From an uncultured Gemmatimonadota bacterium (GTDB lineage: Bacteria; Gemmatimonadota; Gemmatimonadetes; Gemmatimonadales; GWC2-71-9), in assembly GCA_946479805.1 (NCBI GenBank), contig CAMLHP010000017.1, positions 1 to 25,265 of the forward strand: a stretch of DNA of 25,265 nt, written 5' to 3'. This document shows, in pieces, positions 14,334 through 21,213 of this stretch (positions are counted from its first letter, which is position 1; each line of letters opens with the position of its first letter). The position numbers were made by a program, and so were the translations under genes. The notes under the pieces are model-generated. The model searched no databases and was not told the DNA's origin. It saw nothing but the letters and a program-made list of their open reading frames with translations.

Positions 14334-15446
14334 TCAGTCTACCAGCCTGAGTGGCATTACCAGCGCCAGATAGCTGGCCGGATCGTCCCAGCCCACCGGC
14401 TCGCAGGTTGCGGCGCGTTCGGGAGCCTTGAACGTGAAGCGCACCTCGTCGGTGGGCATGAACTTCAGGATCTCGAGCATGTACGCCGCGTTGAAGCCGA
14501 TCTCCAGCGGATCCCCATCATAGCTCACCGTGACCTCCTCCTGGGCCTCGCCCAGGTCGGGGGTCTGCACCGACAGCTTGCAGGAGCCGTTGGCGAACGC
14601 CAGCCGGATCCTGTGGGTCTGGTCGCTGGCGACGATGCTCATGCGCCTGAGGGCCGCAGCGATGGCAGCCTTGTCGGCGGTGGCCACCTTGTCGTTCTCC
14701 CGGGGGATTACCTGCTCGTAGTTCGGGTAGGGTCCATCGATCAGCCGGGTGAAGATCTGGGTCGAGCCGGTCCGGAAGGCGAGGTGATTTTCGCTCCGCG
14801 CGATCTCCACATCCTCGTCGGAACCAAAGAGCCGGCGGATCTGCTCCAGTGCCTTGGGCGGCACGATGAGGTCCGCCTGGGCGCCGCCGCCCGCGGTGGC
14901 AGGCACATCCATCTTGGCCAGCCGGTGGCCATTGGTGGCCACCATCCGCATCCGCTCAGGCCGGAGCTCCCACAACACGCCGTTGAGGATGGGTCGGCTT
15001 TCCTCGGTGCTGGCGGCGAATGCAACGTGGGAGATCAGTTTCTGGAGGTCCCCAGACGTCGCCCGCCACGCCTTGTCGAACTTGACTGCCGGAAAGGCGG
15101 GAAACTCTTCCCGGGGGAGTCCCAGCAGCTTGAAGCGCGACCGGCCGCACTCGATGGACACCCTCTGCTCACCCGACCCGGTTATCCGGATCGAGGCGCT
15201 GGGCAGCTCGCGCACGATCTCGACCAGCTTCCGGGCTGGCAGGGTGATGGCGCCTTCCTGGTCGACCGATGCGCTGACTGTCGTGCTCACCGACACGTCG
15301 AGGTCAGTGCCCGAGAGCCGGATCCCGTCCTTGCCAGCCTCGAGCAGGATATTCGAGAGGACCGGAAGCGTCGTCTTCGACGGCACCGCTGCCGCGACGG
15401 CGATGAGTCCTTCCTGCAGTTGCTCGCGCGTGATCGAGAACTTCAT
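14334..15446 (-). CDS. dnaN: DNA polymerase III beta subunit (sliding clamp)
   Basis: The 370-residue ring-forming clamp that tethers the replicative polymerase. It begins MKFSITREQLQEGL and shows conserved clamp stretches: PSKTTLPVLSNILLEA, LSGTDLDVS, ARKLVEIVRELP, SRFKLLGLPREEFPAFP, ESRPILNGV, MVATNGHRLAK, DGPYPNYEQVIP, and near the end PVGWDDPASYLALVMPLRL. The length is standard. The start at 15446 has GAGGAG (plus-strand positions 15451-15456) 4 nt upstream. It lies 246 nt downstream of dnaA in the same direction, with a candidate oriC in the gap, so it may be read from its own promoter in the AT-rich part as well as from dnaA. recF and gyrB, its usual followers, are absent; a convergent YtxH-like gene follows instead. 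Confidence 0.97.
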   Translation of the reverse strand: MKFSITREQLQEGLIAVAAAVPSKTTLPVLSNILLEAGKDGIRLSGTDLDVSVSTTVSASVDQEGAITLPARKLVEIVRELPSASIRITGSGEQRVSIECGRSRFKLLGLPREEFPAFPAVKFDKAWRATSGDLQKLISHVAFAASTEESRPILNGVLWELRPERMRMVATNGHRLAKMDVPATAGGGAQADLIVPPKALEQIRRLFGSDEDVEIARSENHLAFRTGSTQIFTRLIDGPYPNYEQVIPRENDKVATADKAAIAAALRRMSIVASDQTHRIRLAFANGSCKLSVQTPDLGEAQEEVTVSYDGDPLEIGFNAAYMLEILKFMPTDEVRFTFKAPERAATCEPVGWDDPASYLALVMPLRLVD

Positions 15447-15692
15447 GCTTCTCCTCGGGATGCTCTGATTAATACTACTTCACCAATTTAAGAGATATAG
15501 CAGTAGTAGTAGAGAGCCGGGAAATGTGGACCGGCGGCACAACTCCCACGCACTGCAATCGCTCCGGCGTCGCGTTCGTGTTGGACCTCAGTGGGGGATG
15601 GGGACTACCGGCCCCGCGAACCCCCGAAAATCCCCGCCATCCAGATTACCTACATCACTGATTATCAACGCGTGGAATAAAATGTGGGACGC
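15447..15692. other. oriC: candidate oriC (dnaA-dnaN intergenic region)
   Basis: This 246-nt gap has the parts of a bacterial unwinding module. Reading the minus strand: three loosely matching DnaA boxes near the dnaA end (15684-15692 CGTCCCACA, 15671-15679 TATTCCACG, and 15662-15670 as TTATCAACG on plus), then a further box-like CGGTCCACA (15525-15533). A GC cluster (15516-15521), a run of DnaA-trio triplets (15498-15512) and an AT-rich stretch (15467-15497) lead up to dnaN. The order box, GC cluster, trio, AT-rich DNA is the one described for Bacillus subtilis. The boxes match TTATCCACA at only 5-7 of 9 bases. The middle (15540-15650) is GC-rich with no clear signal. Confidence 0.7.
15498..15512 (-). 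other. DnaA-trio element
   Basis: The plus strand reads TAG-CAG-TAG-TAG-TAG, which is the trio motif 3'-GAT-5' repeated, as read next to a GC cluster and a DnaA box. AT-rich DNA flanks the other side. In other bacteria DnaA filaments load on this strand to open the origin. Confidence 0.65.
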
Positions 15693-17081
15693 TCAGCCAG
15701 CTGTCACCACTTCGTGCCTTGCATGCTCCACGCGCTCGCGGAAAGTGCGATCGCGCTGCATCTGTCGCTGCACCTTGTCGACACTGTGAATCACTGTCGA
15801 GTGGTCGCGGCCGCCGAACGCCTGGCCGATTTCCACAAGCTGCATCTGGAGCACCTCGCGCGCGAGGTACATCGCTATCTGGCGCGGAACCGTCAGCGTC
15901 TTGATCCGGGCCTTGCTCCGAAGCCCCTCGGGTGTGACTCCCCAGCGGCGGGCGACGACTTCCTGCACCCGCGAGATTGTCGGGCGCGCTTCGGGTTCGA
16001 CCTCGTCGTCATCGGTCCGGATCTTGTCGGCCAGGGCCTCGCGGGCCAGCTCGATCGATATCTCGCGGTGCTTGAGCGACGCGTAGAGCAGCATCTTGAT
16101 GATGCAGCCCTCGAGTTCGCGCACACTGGTCCGGACGTGCTCGGCGATGAACCGCAGCACGTCGTCCGGGATGGTGAGCTCGAGGTGGTCCTGCTCCTGT
16201 TTCTTCCGCAGGATGGCAATCCGGTGCTCGAGATCGGGCTGGCCCACGTCCGCCACCATGCCCCACTCGAAGCGGCTCACCAGCCGGGCCTCGAGGTTCG
16301 GGATTTCCTTGGGCGGCCGGTCGGAGGTAAGCACGATCTGCTTGCCCGCTTCATACAGCGCATTGAAGGTGTGGAAGAACTCCTCCTGGGTCATCTCCTT
16401 GCCTTCAAGGAAATGGACGTCGTCCACCAGGAAGAGGTCCACGTCGCTCCGGTAGCGCCGCCGGAACTCCGGCATGGTACGGCTGTGGATGCTCTCGATG
16501 ACCTCGTTGATGAACTGCTCGGCGCCGACATACAGTACCCGGGTCTCCGGGTTGTTCTCCAGGACCTTGTGGGCGATGGCCTGCATCAGGTGGGTCTTGC
16601 CGAGCCCGGTGGCACCGTAGATGAAGAGCGGGTTGTAGGTCTTGCCCGGGGCCGAAGCCACAGCGTGGGCGGCGGCGGCGGCCAGCTCGTTGGACTTGCC
16701 AATGACGAACTGGGCGAAGCCGTAGCGCTCGTTGAGCGGCTGGCTGCTGGGATTGACCGGCACCCGGGGCGGCGTGACCACCGCGGGCGATGGGGCAACG
16801 AAGAAGTCCATCTGGGGCCGCCGCTGGCGGTCCTCCTGGACCCGGAACACCAGCGTCACCGGCTCGCCCAGCACCTCCTCTGCAATGCGGGCCAGCACCG
16901 GAGCATGCTTGGACTCATTCCACTCAACGGCGAATTGATCGGGCGCGCCGACCACCAGGCGGCCATCATTGTACTCGATGGCTTCCGTCGGTTCGAGCCA
17001 GGTGCGAATCGTATGATCGGGTAGATCGCGCTTGGCGGAATCGAGAATTCGCTTCCACGCGTCCCGGGCGGACTGCTGCAT
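15693..17081 (-). CDS. dnaA: chromosomal replication initiator DnaA
   Basis: A 462-residue AAA+ ATPase that binds DnaA boxes and melts oriC. Domain I covers about residues 1-80, followed by a short proline-rich domain II (95-115). Domain III has Walker A GATGLGKT (156-163) and Walker B LFLVDD (216-221). Domain IV carries the DNA-binding signature FGGRDHSTVIHS from residue 422, preceded by VPRQIAMYLAREV. Length and domains are normal. The start ATG at 17081 has only a weak GAG upstream. Its promoter overlaps a DnaA box, consistent with autorepression. It is divergent from rpmH, as in many bacterial origin regions. Confidence 0.98.
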   Translation of the reverse strand: MQQSARDAWKRILDSAKRDLPDHTIRTWLEPTEAIEYNDGRLVVGAPDQFAVEWNESKHAPVLARIAEEVLGEPVTLVFRVQEDRQRRPQMDFFVAPSPAVVTPPRVPVNPSSQPLNERYGFAQFVIGKSNELAAAAAHAVASAPGKTYNPLFIYGATGLGKTHLMQAIAHKVLENNPETRVLYVGAEQFINEVIESIHSRTMPEFRRRYRSDVDLFLVDDVHFLEGKEMTQEEFFHTFNALYEAGKQIVLTSDRPPKEIPNLEARLVSRFEWGMVADVGQPDLEHRIAILRKKQEQDHLELTIPDDVLRFIAEHVRTSVRELEGCIIKMLLYASLKHREISIELAREALADKIRTDDDEVEPEARPTISRVQEVVARRWGVTPEGLRSKARIKTLTVPRQIAMYLAREVLQMQLVEIGQAFGGRDHSTVIHSVDKVQRQMQRDRTFRERVEHARHEVVTAG

Positions 17082-17121
17082 CTACACTCGAAAAAGCTGA
17101 GGGTTGTTCCAAGGGCGAGGG

Positions 17122-17150
17122 ATGTTACGGGCCGGGTGTGGAAAAGTCAA
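17122..17150 (-). promoter_or_regulatory. dnaA promoter overlapping a DnaA box
   Basis: On the minus strand, -35 TTGACT (17150-17145) and -10 TAACAT (17127-17122) are separated by exactly 17 nt. A DnaA box TTTTCCACA (17145-17137, 8 of 9 matches to TTATCCACA) begins at the last base of the -35 box. DnaA bound there would block RNA polymerase, the usual autoregulation. Transcription should start near 17115. Confidence 0.7.
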
Positions 17151-17185
17151 ATGGCTGCGCACGATGGTTACGCGGCAAGCCGAGA

Positions 17186-17296
17186 GACGGATAGACGGAC
17201 AGTCGGATAGTCGGACGAAGGACCTCGAAAGTGATGGCGTCGGCAGGAAATCAGCCGGAACCCCTATCTGTCCATCCGCCTGTCCGTCTACCCGTC
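17186..17296. repeat. octamer word array with inverted partner between dnaA and rpmH
   Basis: Four octamers of the form GWCGGAYA (17186-17217) are matched after 61 nt by an inverted set (17264-17296). 17186-17210 pairs with 17272-17296 at 22 of 25 positions, so a long cruciform or RNA hairpin could form between the divergent dnaA and rpmH promoters. It lies upstream of both and is not a terminator of either gene. Confidence 0.8.
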
Positions 17297-17330
17297 CCAC
17301 CTCCACGGCTTGCCCAAAGTCCCGTTGGTG

Positions 17331-17336
17331 TATAGC
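17331..17336 (+). promoter_or_regulatory. possible -10 box for the rpmH operon
   Basis: TATAGC lies 28 nt before the rpmH start, with TTGCCC 15 nt upstream as a poor -35. If used, transcription starts near 17343, leaving a short leader with the GGAGGA ribosome site. Confidence 0.4.
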
Positions 17337-17364
17337 TTTCCGGGCTCACTGGAGGAAGCGTTTC

Positions 17365-17526
17365 ATGAAGCCGTCGTACCGTCCGCGCAACAAGCGCCGG
17401 ATTGCCAAGCATGGATTCCGCGCCCGCATGGCCACCCGCTGGGGCCGCGAGGTGCTCTCGCGCCGCCGCAAGAAGGGTCGCAAGCGGCTGACTGTCTCGC
17501 TTCCGTCGAAGCACGGGAGCGCCTGA
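17365..17526 (+). CDS. rpmH: 50S ribosomal protein L34
   Basis: The small basic ribosomal protein L34, 53 residues: [18 protein letters not shown], then [17 protein letters not shown] and [10 protein letters not shown], all typical of the family. L34 is usually 44-46 residues; this one carries about nine more (SLPSKHGSA). The start has a strong GGAGGA (17351-17356) 8 nt upstream. It heads the rpmH-rnpA-yidD-yidC-mnmE group. Its stop codon overlaps the probable rnpA start. Confidence 0.97.
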   Translation: MKPSYRPRNKRRIAKHGFRARMATRWGREVLSRRRKKGRKRLTVSLPSKHGSA

Positions 17527-17876
17527 CGGACGGCGAGCGCCTCGGGCGGGCCAACCGGCTCGCGCGGGCCGCTGATGTCCGTCACTGCCTCGCTCGGGGG
17601 CGGCGCCGGCGGACGGAACATCTGGAAATGATCTGGGCTGACAACTTGACGGGCCACCCGCGCATGGGTCTCATCGTTCCGAAGTATGGAACCAGCGCGG
17701 TGGCCCGCAATCGTTTGAGGAGGCGGCTCCGGGAGATCTGGCGGCGGGACGTACTGCCCCAGTCCCCGGCCTGGGACCTGGTGATCCGGGCCCGGCGGGA
17801 GGCCTATGGCCAGCCGTTCGCCGAACTGCGCCGGCAGGTTCTGGGCTGGCGCGACGCCGTGACTCCTGTCAGGTGA
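17523..17876 (+). CDS. rnpA: RNase P protein component
   Basis: The basic protein that helps RNase P RNA bind precursor tRNA. The signature region reads [31 protein letters not shown], matching the family's R-N-x-x-(K/R)-R-x-x-R core, followed by [10 protein letters not shown]. The start is unusual. The frame has no ATG, GTG or TTG between GTG 17328 and ATG 17628. The conserved N-terminal part begins only around [18 protein letters not shown] place the start at CTG 17523, which overlaps the rpmH stop as CTGA with GGGAG just upstream; this gives 117 residues, the normal length. The alternatives are a start at TTG 17310 or GTG 17328 that would make rnpA enclose rpmH, or ATG 17628, which would drop the conserved N-terminus. 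yidD follows after 6 nt. Confidence 0.85.
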   Translation: MTDGERLGRANRLARAADVRHCLARGRRRRTEHLEMIWADNLTGHPRMGLIVPKYGTSAVARNRLRRRLREIWRRDVLPQSPAWDLVIRARREAYGQPFAELRRQVLGWRDAVTPVR

Positions 17877-17882
17877 AGCCCG

Positions 17883-18113
17883 GTGCCGTCGCTGTCACAT
17901 CTGCCGCGCCGCGCGCTGATGCTCCTCATCCGGGGCTATCAGGTCACCATCTCGGCCGCGCTGCCGCCCTCCTGCAGATTTCACCCCTCGTGCTCGCACT
18001 ACGCAGTCGAGGCGCTCAGCCGGTACGGGGTGCTGAAGGGAGGCTGGCTGTCGCTGCGCCGGCTGGCCCGCTGCCATCCGTGGAATCCCGGCGGGCCCGA
18101 TCCCGTTCCCTGA
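17883..18113 (+). CDS. yidD: membrane protein insertion efficiency factor YidD
   Basis: A 76-residue inner-membrane-associated protein that assists YidC-dependent insertion. The family signature is clear: IRGYQVTIS, then [18 protein letters not shown] (the C-x-(3)-P-x-C-x-x-Y pattern) and [13 protein letters not shown] at the C-terminus. It begins at GTG 17883, with an AGG about 9 nt upstream overlapping the end of rnpA. It sits between rnpA and yidC, its usual place. Confidence 0.95.
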   Translation: MPSLSHLPRRALMLLIRGYQVTISAALPPSCRFHPSCSHYAVEALSRYGVLKGGWLSLRRLARCHPWNPGGPDPVP

Positions 18114-18132
18114 ACCCGTGAACTGACGCCCC

Positions 18133-19842
18133 ATGGACCGACGCTTTGCCTGGGCGATCATGCTGATCATGGTGATCGCGCTCGCCCCGACATTCCTGAT
18201 CAAGCGCCCGCCCGCCAGGAACGCCCCCGCCACGGCAGACACCTTGTCGCTGGATACGGGAGCCGCCGGGCAAATTCCAGCGCCACCTTCAGGCGAATCG
18301 CTGCCCACCACTCGAGACCCGAGACTCGAGACTCGAGACTCTCTCGCGACTCGTGACTCGACCCTCGCGACTCCCGAGCAGCTGGTCAGCATCAGCGCGC
18401 CGCTCTACACCTGGCAGGTGAGCACCAGGGGCGCCCGCCTGGTCGGCGTCGAGCTCAATGACTATCGCACCCTGGCCCGGGGCGACTCGGGCAACGCCCA
18501 GCTGGTCCGCCGGGGCGACGGGCTGTTCGGGCTGGCACTGGCCAGCGGCCGCGACACCATGGACTTCCGGGACTGGCACTTCACCCCCAGCGCCACTGCG
18601 CTCACCGTCAATGGCCCCACGCCGCTCACGCTCTCGGCCCAGCGGGGCGGCACCTCCATCCAGCTGACCTACACTTTCCATCCCGACTATCAGGTCGAGG
18701 TGGCAGGCTCCGTTACCGGGGTCCAGCCCCAAGGCGCGTCGCTGCTGGTGTCACTGGGCAGCGGGCTCCACAACACCGAGACCGACACTGCGCTCAACGC
18801 CCGGTCCTACGCCATCGTCACAATGTCGGACGACGTGGAGCGCACCGATTTCCGGTCGTTCGATGCCGGCGAGACCAAGGTCCTGAGCGGTCCCTTCGCG
18901 TGGGCAGCGGTCAAGTCGATGTACTTCGTTGCCAGCCTGTTCGCGGTGGATTCTGCGGGGCAGGCGCCCCGGATCAGCGGTGTGACTGCAGTGGCGCCCC
19001 TGATGACCGGCAAGATGGAGGATACGGTACGGGTGGCCGCGGTGCTCCCGGTGCCTGCCAGCGGCAACTTCTCCTGGCGCAGCTATGTCGGGCCCATGGA
19101 ATACGACCGCCTGGGCCAGATGGGCCACGAGTTCGACGATGTGAACCCATATGGCTGGCCCGGTTTCCGGACCATGGTCCGGTTCTTCGCGGTCCCTGTG
19201 CGATGGCTGCTGGTGCAGATGCACGAGCAGCTCAACCTCGCCTACGGCGTGGTGCTGGTGCTGTTCGGGATAGTGGTGCGGGTGCTCCTGTGGCCGCTCA
19301 ACCAGAAGGCGATGCGCGCCAACATGAGGATGCAGGAGATCCAGCCCCACCTGAAGGCGGCGCAGGAGCGGTACAAGGACCAGCCCCAGATGCTGCAGCA
19401 GGAGATGTTCCGGCTCTACAAGGAACACGGCGCCAACCCGCTGAGCGGGTGCTGGCCGATGCTGCTGCCCATGCCGGTGCTGTTCGCGCTGTTCTTCGTC
19501 TTCCAGAACGCGATCGAGCTCCGGGGACAGCCATTCCTCTGGCTGCCGGACCTCGCGCGCCCTGATCCGCTCTACGTAATCCCGGTGGTGATGGGGCTCT
19601 CGATGTACGTTCTGAGCAAGGTGGGCCAGATCGGAATGGAGCCCAACCCCCAGATGAAGATGATGCTGTACGTGATGCCGGTCATGATGACGGTGCTCTT
19701 CCTCAACTTCGCGTCGGGGCTCAACCTGTACTACGCGGTCAGCAACATCGCCAGCATCCCCCAGCAGTGGCTGCTCTCGCGGGAGCGCAGGAAGCGGGTG
19801 GCGTCGGCGATCGTGAACGTGAAGACCAAGTCGGGGAAGTAG
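18133..19842 (+). CDS. yidC: membrane protein insertase YidC
   Basis: A 569-residue insertase of the diderm type. TM1 is at residues 5-24, a large periplasmic domain follows to about 350, then come the conserved five-helix core segments: LAYGVVLVLFGIVVRVLLWPL with the groove arginine at Arg383, a cytoplasmic helical hairpin (QKAMRANMRMQEIQPHLK and on), WPMLLPMPVLFALFFVFQNAI, YVIPVVMGLSMYVLSKVG and MPVMMTVLFLNFASGLNLYY. It inserts and folds inner-membrane proteins with or without SecYEG. Odd: residues about 61-81 (TRDPRLETRDSLATRDST) are encoded by a GNGACTC heptamer array placed in the linker between TM1 and the periplasmic domain, where an in-frame insert should be tolerated. It starts at ATG 18133, 19 nt after yidD; mnmE follows after 10 nt. 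Confidence 0.97.
   Translation: MDRRFAWAIMLIMVIALAPTFLIKRPPARNAPATADTLSLDTGAAGQIPAPPSGESLPTTRDPRLETRDSLATRDSTLATPEQLVSISAPLYTWQVSTRGARLVGVELNDYRTLARGDSGNAQLVRRGDGLFGLALASGRDTMDFRDWHFTPSATALTVNGPTPLTLSAQRGGTSIQLTYTFHPDYQVEVAGSVTGVQPQGASLLVSLGSGLHNTETDTALNARSYAIVTMSDDVERTDFRSFDAGETKVLSGPFAWAAVKSMYFVASLFAVDSAGQAPRISGVTAVAPLMTGKMEDTVRVAAVLPVPASGNFSWRSYVGPMEYDRLGQMGHEFDDVNPYGWPGFRTMVRFFAVPVRWLLVQMHEQLNLAYGVVLVLFGIVVRVLLWPLNQKAMRANMRMQEIQPHLKAAQERYKDQPQMLQQEMFRLYKEHGANPLSGCWPMLLPMPVLFALFFVFQNAIELRGQPFLWLPDLARPDPLYVIPVVMGLSMYVLSKVGQIGMEPNPQMKMMLYVMPVMMTVLFLNFASGLNLYYAVSNIASIPQQWLLSRERRKRVASAIVNVKTKSGK
18314..18373. repeat. GNGACTC heptamer array inside yidC
   Basis: Eight heptamers of the form GNGACTC, with two variants (GAGACCC and GACCCTC) and one 4-nt interruption (18342-18345), span 60 nt. 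The length is a multiple of three and the reading frame is kept. The same heptamer recurs in mnmE 2.4 kb downstream. Confidence 0.85.
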
Positions 19843-19852
19843 CCGGGGACAT

Positions 19853-21187
19853 ATGCTGGGGGACGTGATCGTCGCACTCGCCACGCCGCCAGGACGCTCG
19901 GCGCTGGCGATAGTGCGGCTGGCGGGCCCGGGTGCATTCGAGGTTGCTGCCCGGGTGGTGCGGGGGTTCCGGCCTGAGCCCCGTCTCGCCCAGCTCGCCA
20001 CCTTCCACGACGCCAATAGCCACCCGATAGACCGCGGGCTCTATACTGCGTTTCCCGCGCCGGCCAGCTATTCCGGTGAGGACACGGTCGAGTTCAGCTG
20101 CCATGGCGGGCTGGTGGCTCCCGAGCGGCTGCTGGCAGCTCTCATCACCGCTGGCGCTCGGCAGGCGGCAGCCGGGGAATTCACCCGCCGAGCGGTGCTC
20201 AATGGCCGGATGGACCTGGTGCAGGCAGAAGCAGTGGGCGATCTCATAGACGCGACCGCACCGGCGCAGGCGCGGGCCGCGCTGGGCCAGCTCGAGGGGA
20301 ACCTCTCCCGCCGCATTCTCGATCTCCGCAACTCACTCCTCGACCTCAGCGGTCTTCTCAGTTACGAAATCGACTTCCCCGATGAAGACGACGGGCCGGT
20401 AGCGCCGGAACGCATCGAGTCCCAGCTGGCGCAGACCTGCGCCAGAATTGACGCGCTGCTGCGCACCGCACCCGAGGGCACCAGGCTCCGGGAAGGCGCT
20501 CTGGTGGTACTGGCCGGCCGGCCAAATGCGGGCAAGTCATCGCTGTTCAATGCGCTGCTCGGCTCGGATCGCGCCATAGTGACCGAGATTCCGGGGACCA
20601 CCAGGGACGCGATCGAGGCCCAGGTGTCGTTTCTGGGCTGGCCCGTCCGTCTGGTCGATACCGCCGGAATTCGCGACACCAGTGATCGTGTCGAGGCGCT
20701 GGGGGTGGCGGTGAGCAGACAGTGGCTGGACAGCGCGGACCTTGTAGTGGAGTGCGTGGATGAGTCACAAGTCGCAAGTCACAAGTCGCTAGACGTCCCG
20801 CGAGACTTGCGACTCGAGACTCGCGACTCGCGACTCGTCGTCCATACCAAGTCCGACTTGACCGGGCGGTCAGACGGCATCTCGGTGGTGACGGGACAGG
20901 GATTGGCGGAGCTGAGGAAGGCGGTGGCGGACCGGCTCTTCGGCAGCCGGGTGCAGCTGGCCGATCTCGAGCCGCTGCTCACCCGCACCCGGCACAGGGT
21001 GGCGCTGGAGCGGGCCCGCTCGGAGCTGGGGGAGGCCAGAACACAACTCGTGGCAGCGGCAGGCGACGCGGTGCTGTGTGCGCACCATGTTCGCCAGGCG
21101 ATGCTGGCACTCGACGAACTGATAGGACTAGTGGACGTGGAGGAAGTGCTGGGGCGGGTGTTCAGCGAGTTCTGCGTCGGGAAATAG
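19853..21187 (+). CDS. mnmE: tRNA modification GTPase MnmE
   Basis: A 444-residue GTPase that works with MnmG to modify wobble uridines (cmnm5U/tau-type). The N-terminal folate-binding domain begins DVIVALATPPGRSALAIVRLAG and includes SYSGEDTVEFSCHGG. The inserted G domain has G1 GRPNAGKSS (about residue 222), G2 TTRD, G3 DTAGIRD and G4 TKSD instead of NKxD. The C-terminal FCVGK carries the family's catalytic cysteine. Odd: residues 304-328 between G3 and G4 are encoded by the GNGACTC heptamer element, although the loop has about the length seen in E. coli MnmE, so the element seems to have replaced a variable loop. ATG 19853 follows GGGGA. It is the last gene of the group before a terminator hairpin. 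Confidence 0.96.
   Translation: MLGDVIVALATPPGRSALAIVRLAGPGAFEVAARVVRGFRPEPRLAQLATFHDANSHPIDRGLYTAFPAPASYSGEDTVEFSCHGGLVAPERLLAALITAGARQAAAGEFTRRAVLNGRMDLVQAEAVGDLIDATAPAQARAALGQLEGNLSRRILDLRNSLLDLSGLLSYEIDFPDEDDGPVAPERIESQLAQTCARIDALLRTAPEGTRLREGALVVLAGRPNAGKSSLFNALLGSDRAIVTEIPGTTRDAIEAQVSFLGWPVRLVDTAGIRDTSDRVEALGVAVSRQWLDSADLVVECVDESQVASHKSLDVPRDLRLETRDSRLVVHTKSDLTGRSDGISVVTGQGLAELRKAVADRLFGSRVQLADLEPLLTRTRHRVALERARSELGEARTQLVAAAGDAVLCAHHVRQAMLALDELIGLVDVEEVLGRVFSEFCVGK
20762..20836. repeat. inverted GNGACTC heptamer element inside mnmE
   Basis: Four heptamers in inverted orientation (GAGTCAC, AAGTCGC, AAGTCAC, AAGTCGC; 20762-20789) face five direct ones (GAGACTT, GCGACTC, GAGACTC, GCGACTC twice; 20802-20836) across a 12-nt spacer. 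AGTCGCAAGTC (20770-20780) and its exact complement (20804-20814) can pair. The total is 75 nt, a multiple of three. Confidence 0.88.
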
Positions 21188-21188
21188 G

Positions 21189-21208
21189 CCGCCGCCCCAA
21201 GGCGGCGG
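21189..21208. terminator. bidirectional terminator hairpin
   Basis: An 8-bp pure G-C stem, CCGCCGCC with GGCGGCGG, closes loop CCAA. It lies between the mnmE stop (21187) and the stop of the opposite-strand protease gene (21214). The minus-strand side is followed by CTATTTC, slightly T-rich. Confidence 0.7.
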
Positions 21209-21213
21209 ATAGT

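Noticed and set aside
17310..17522. Long rnpA N-terminus enclosing rpmH as the default call
   Set aside because: The extra 71 residues look like an out-of-frame reading of rpmH and lie partly upstream of the likely transcription start; kept only as an alternative.
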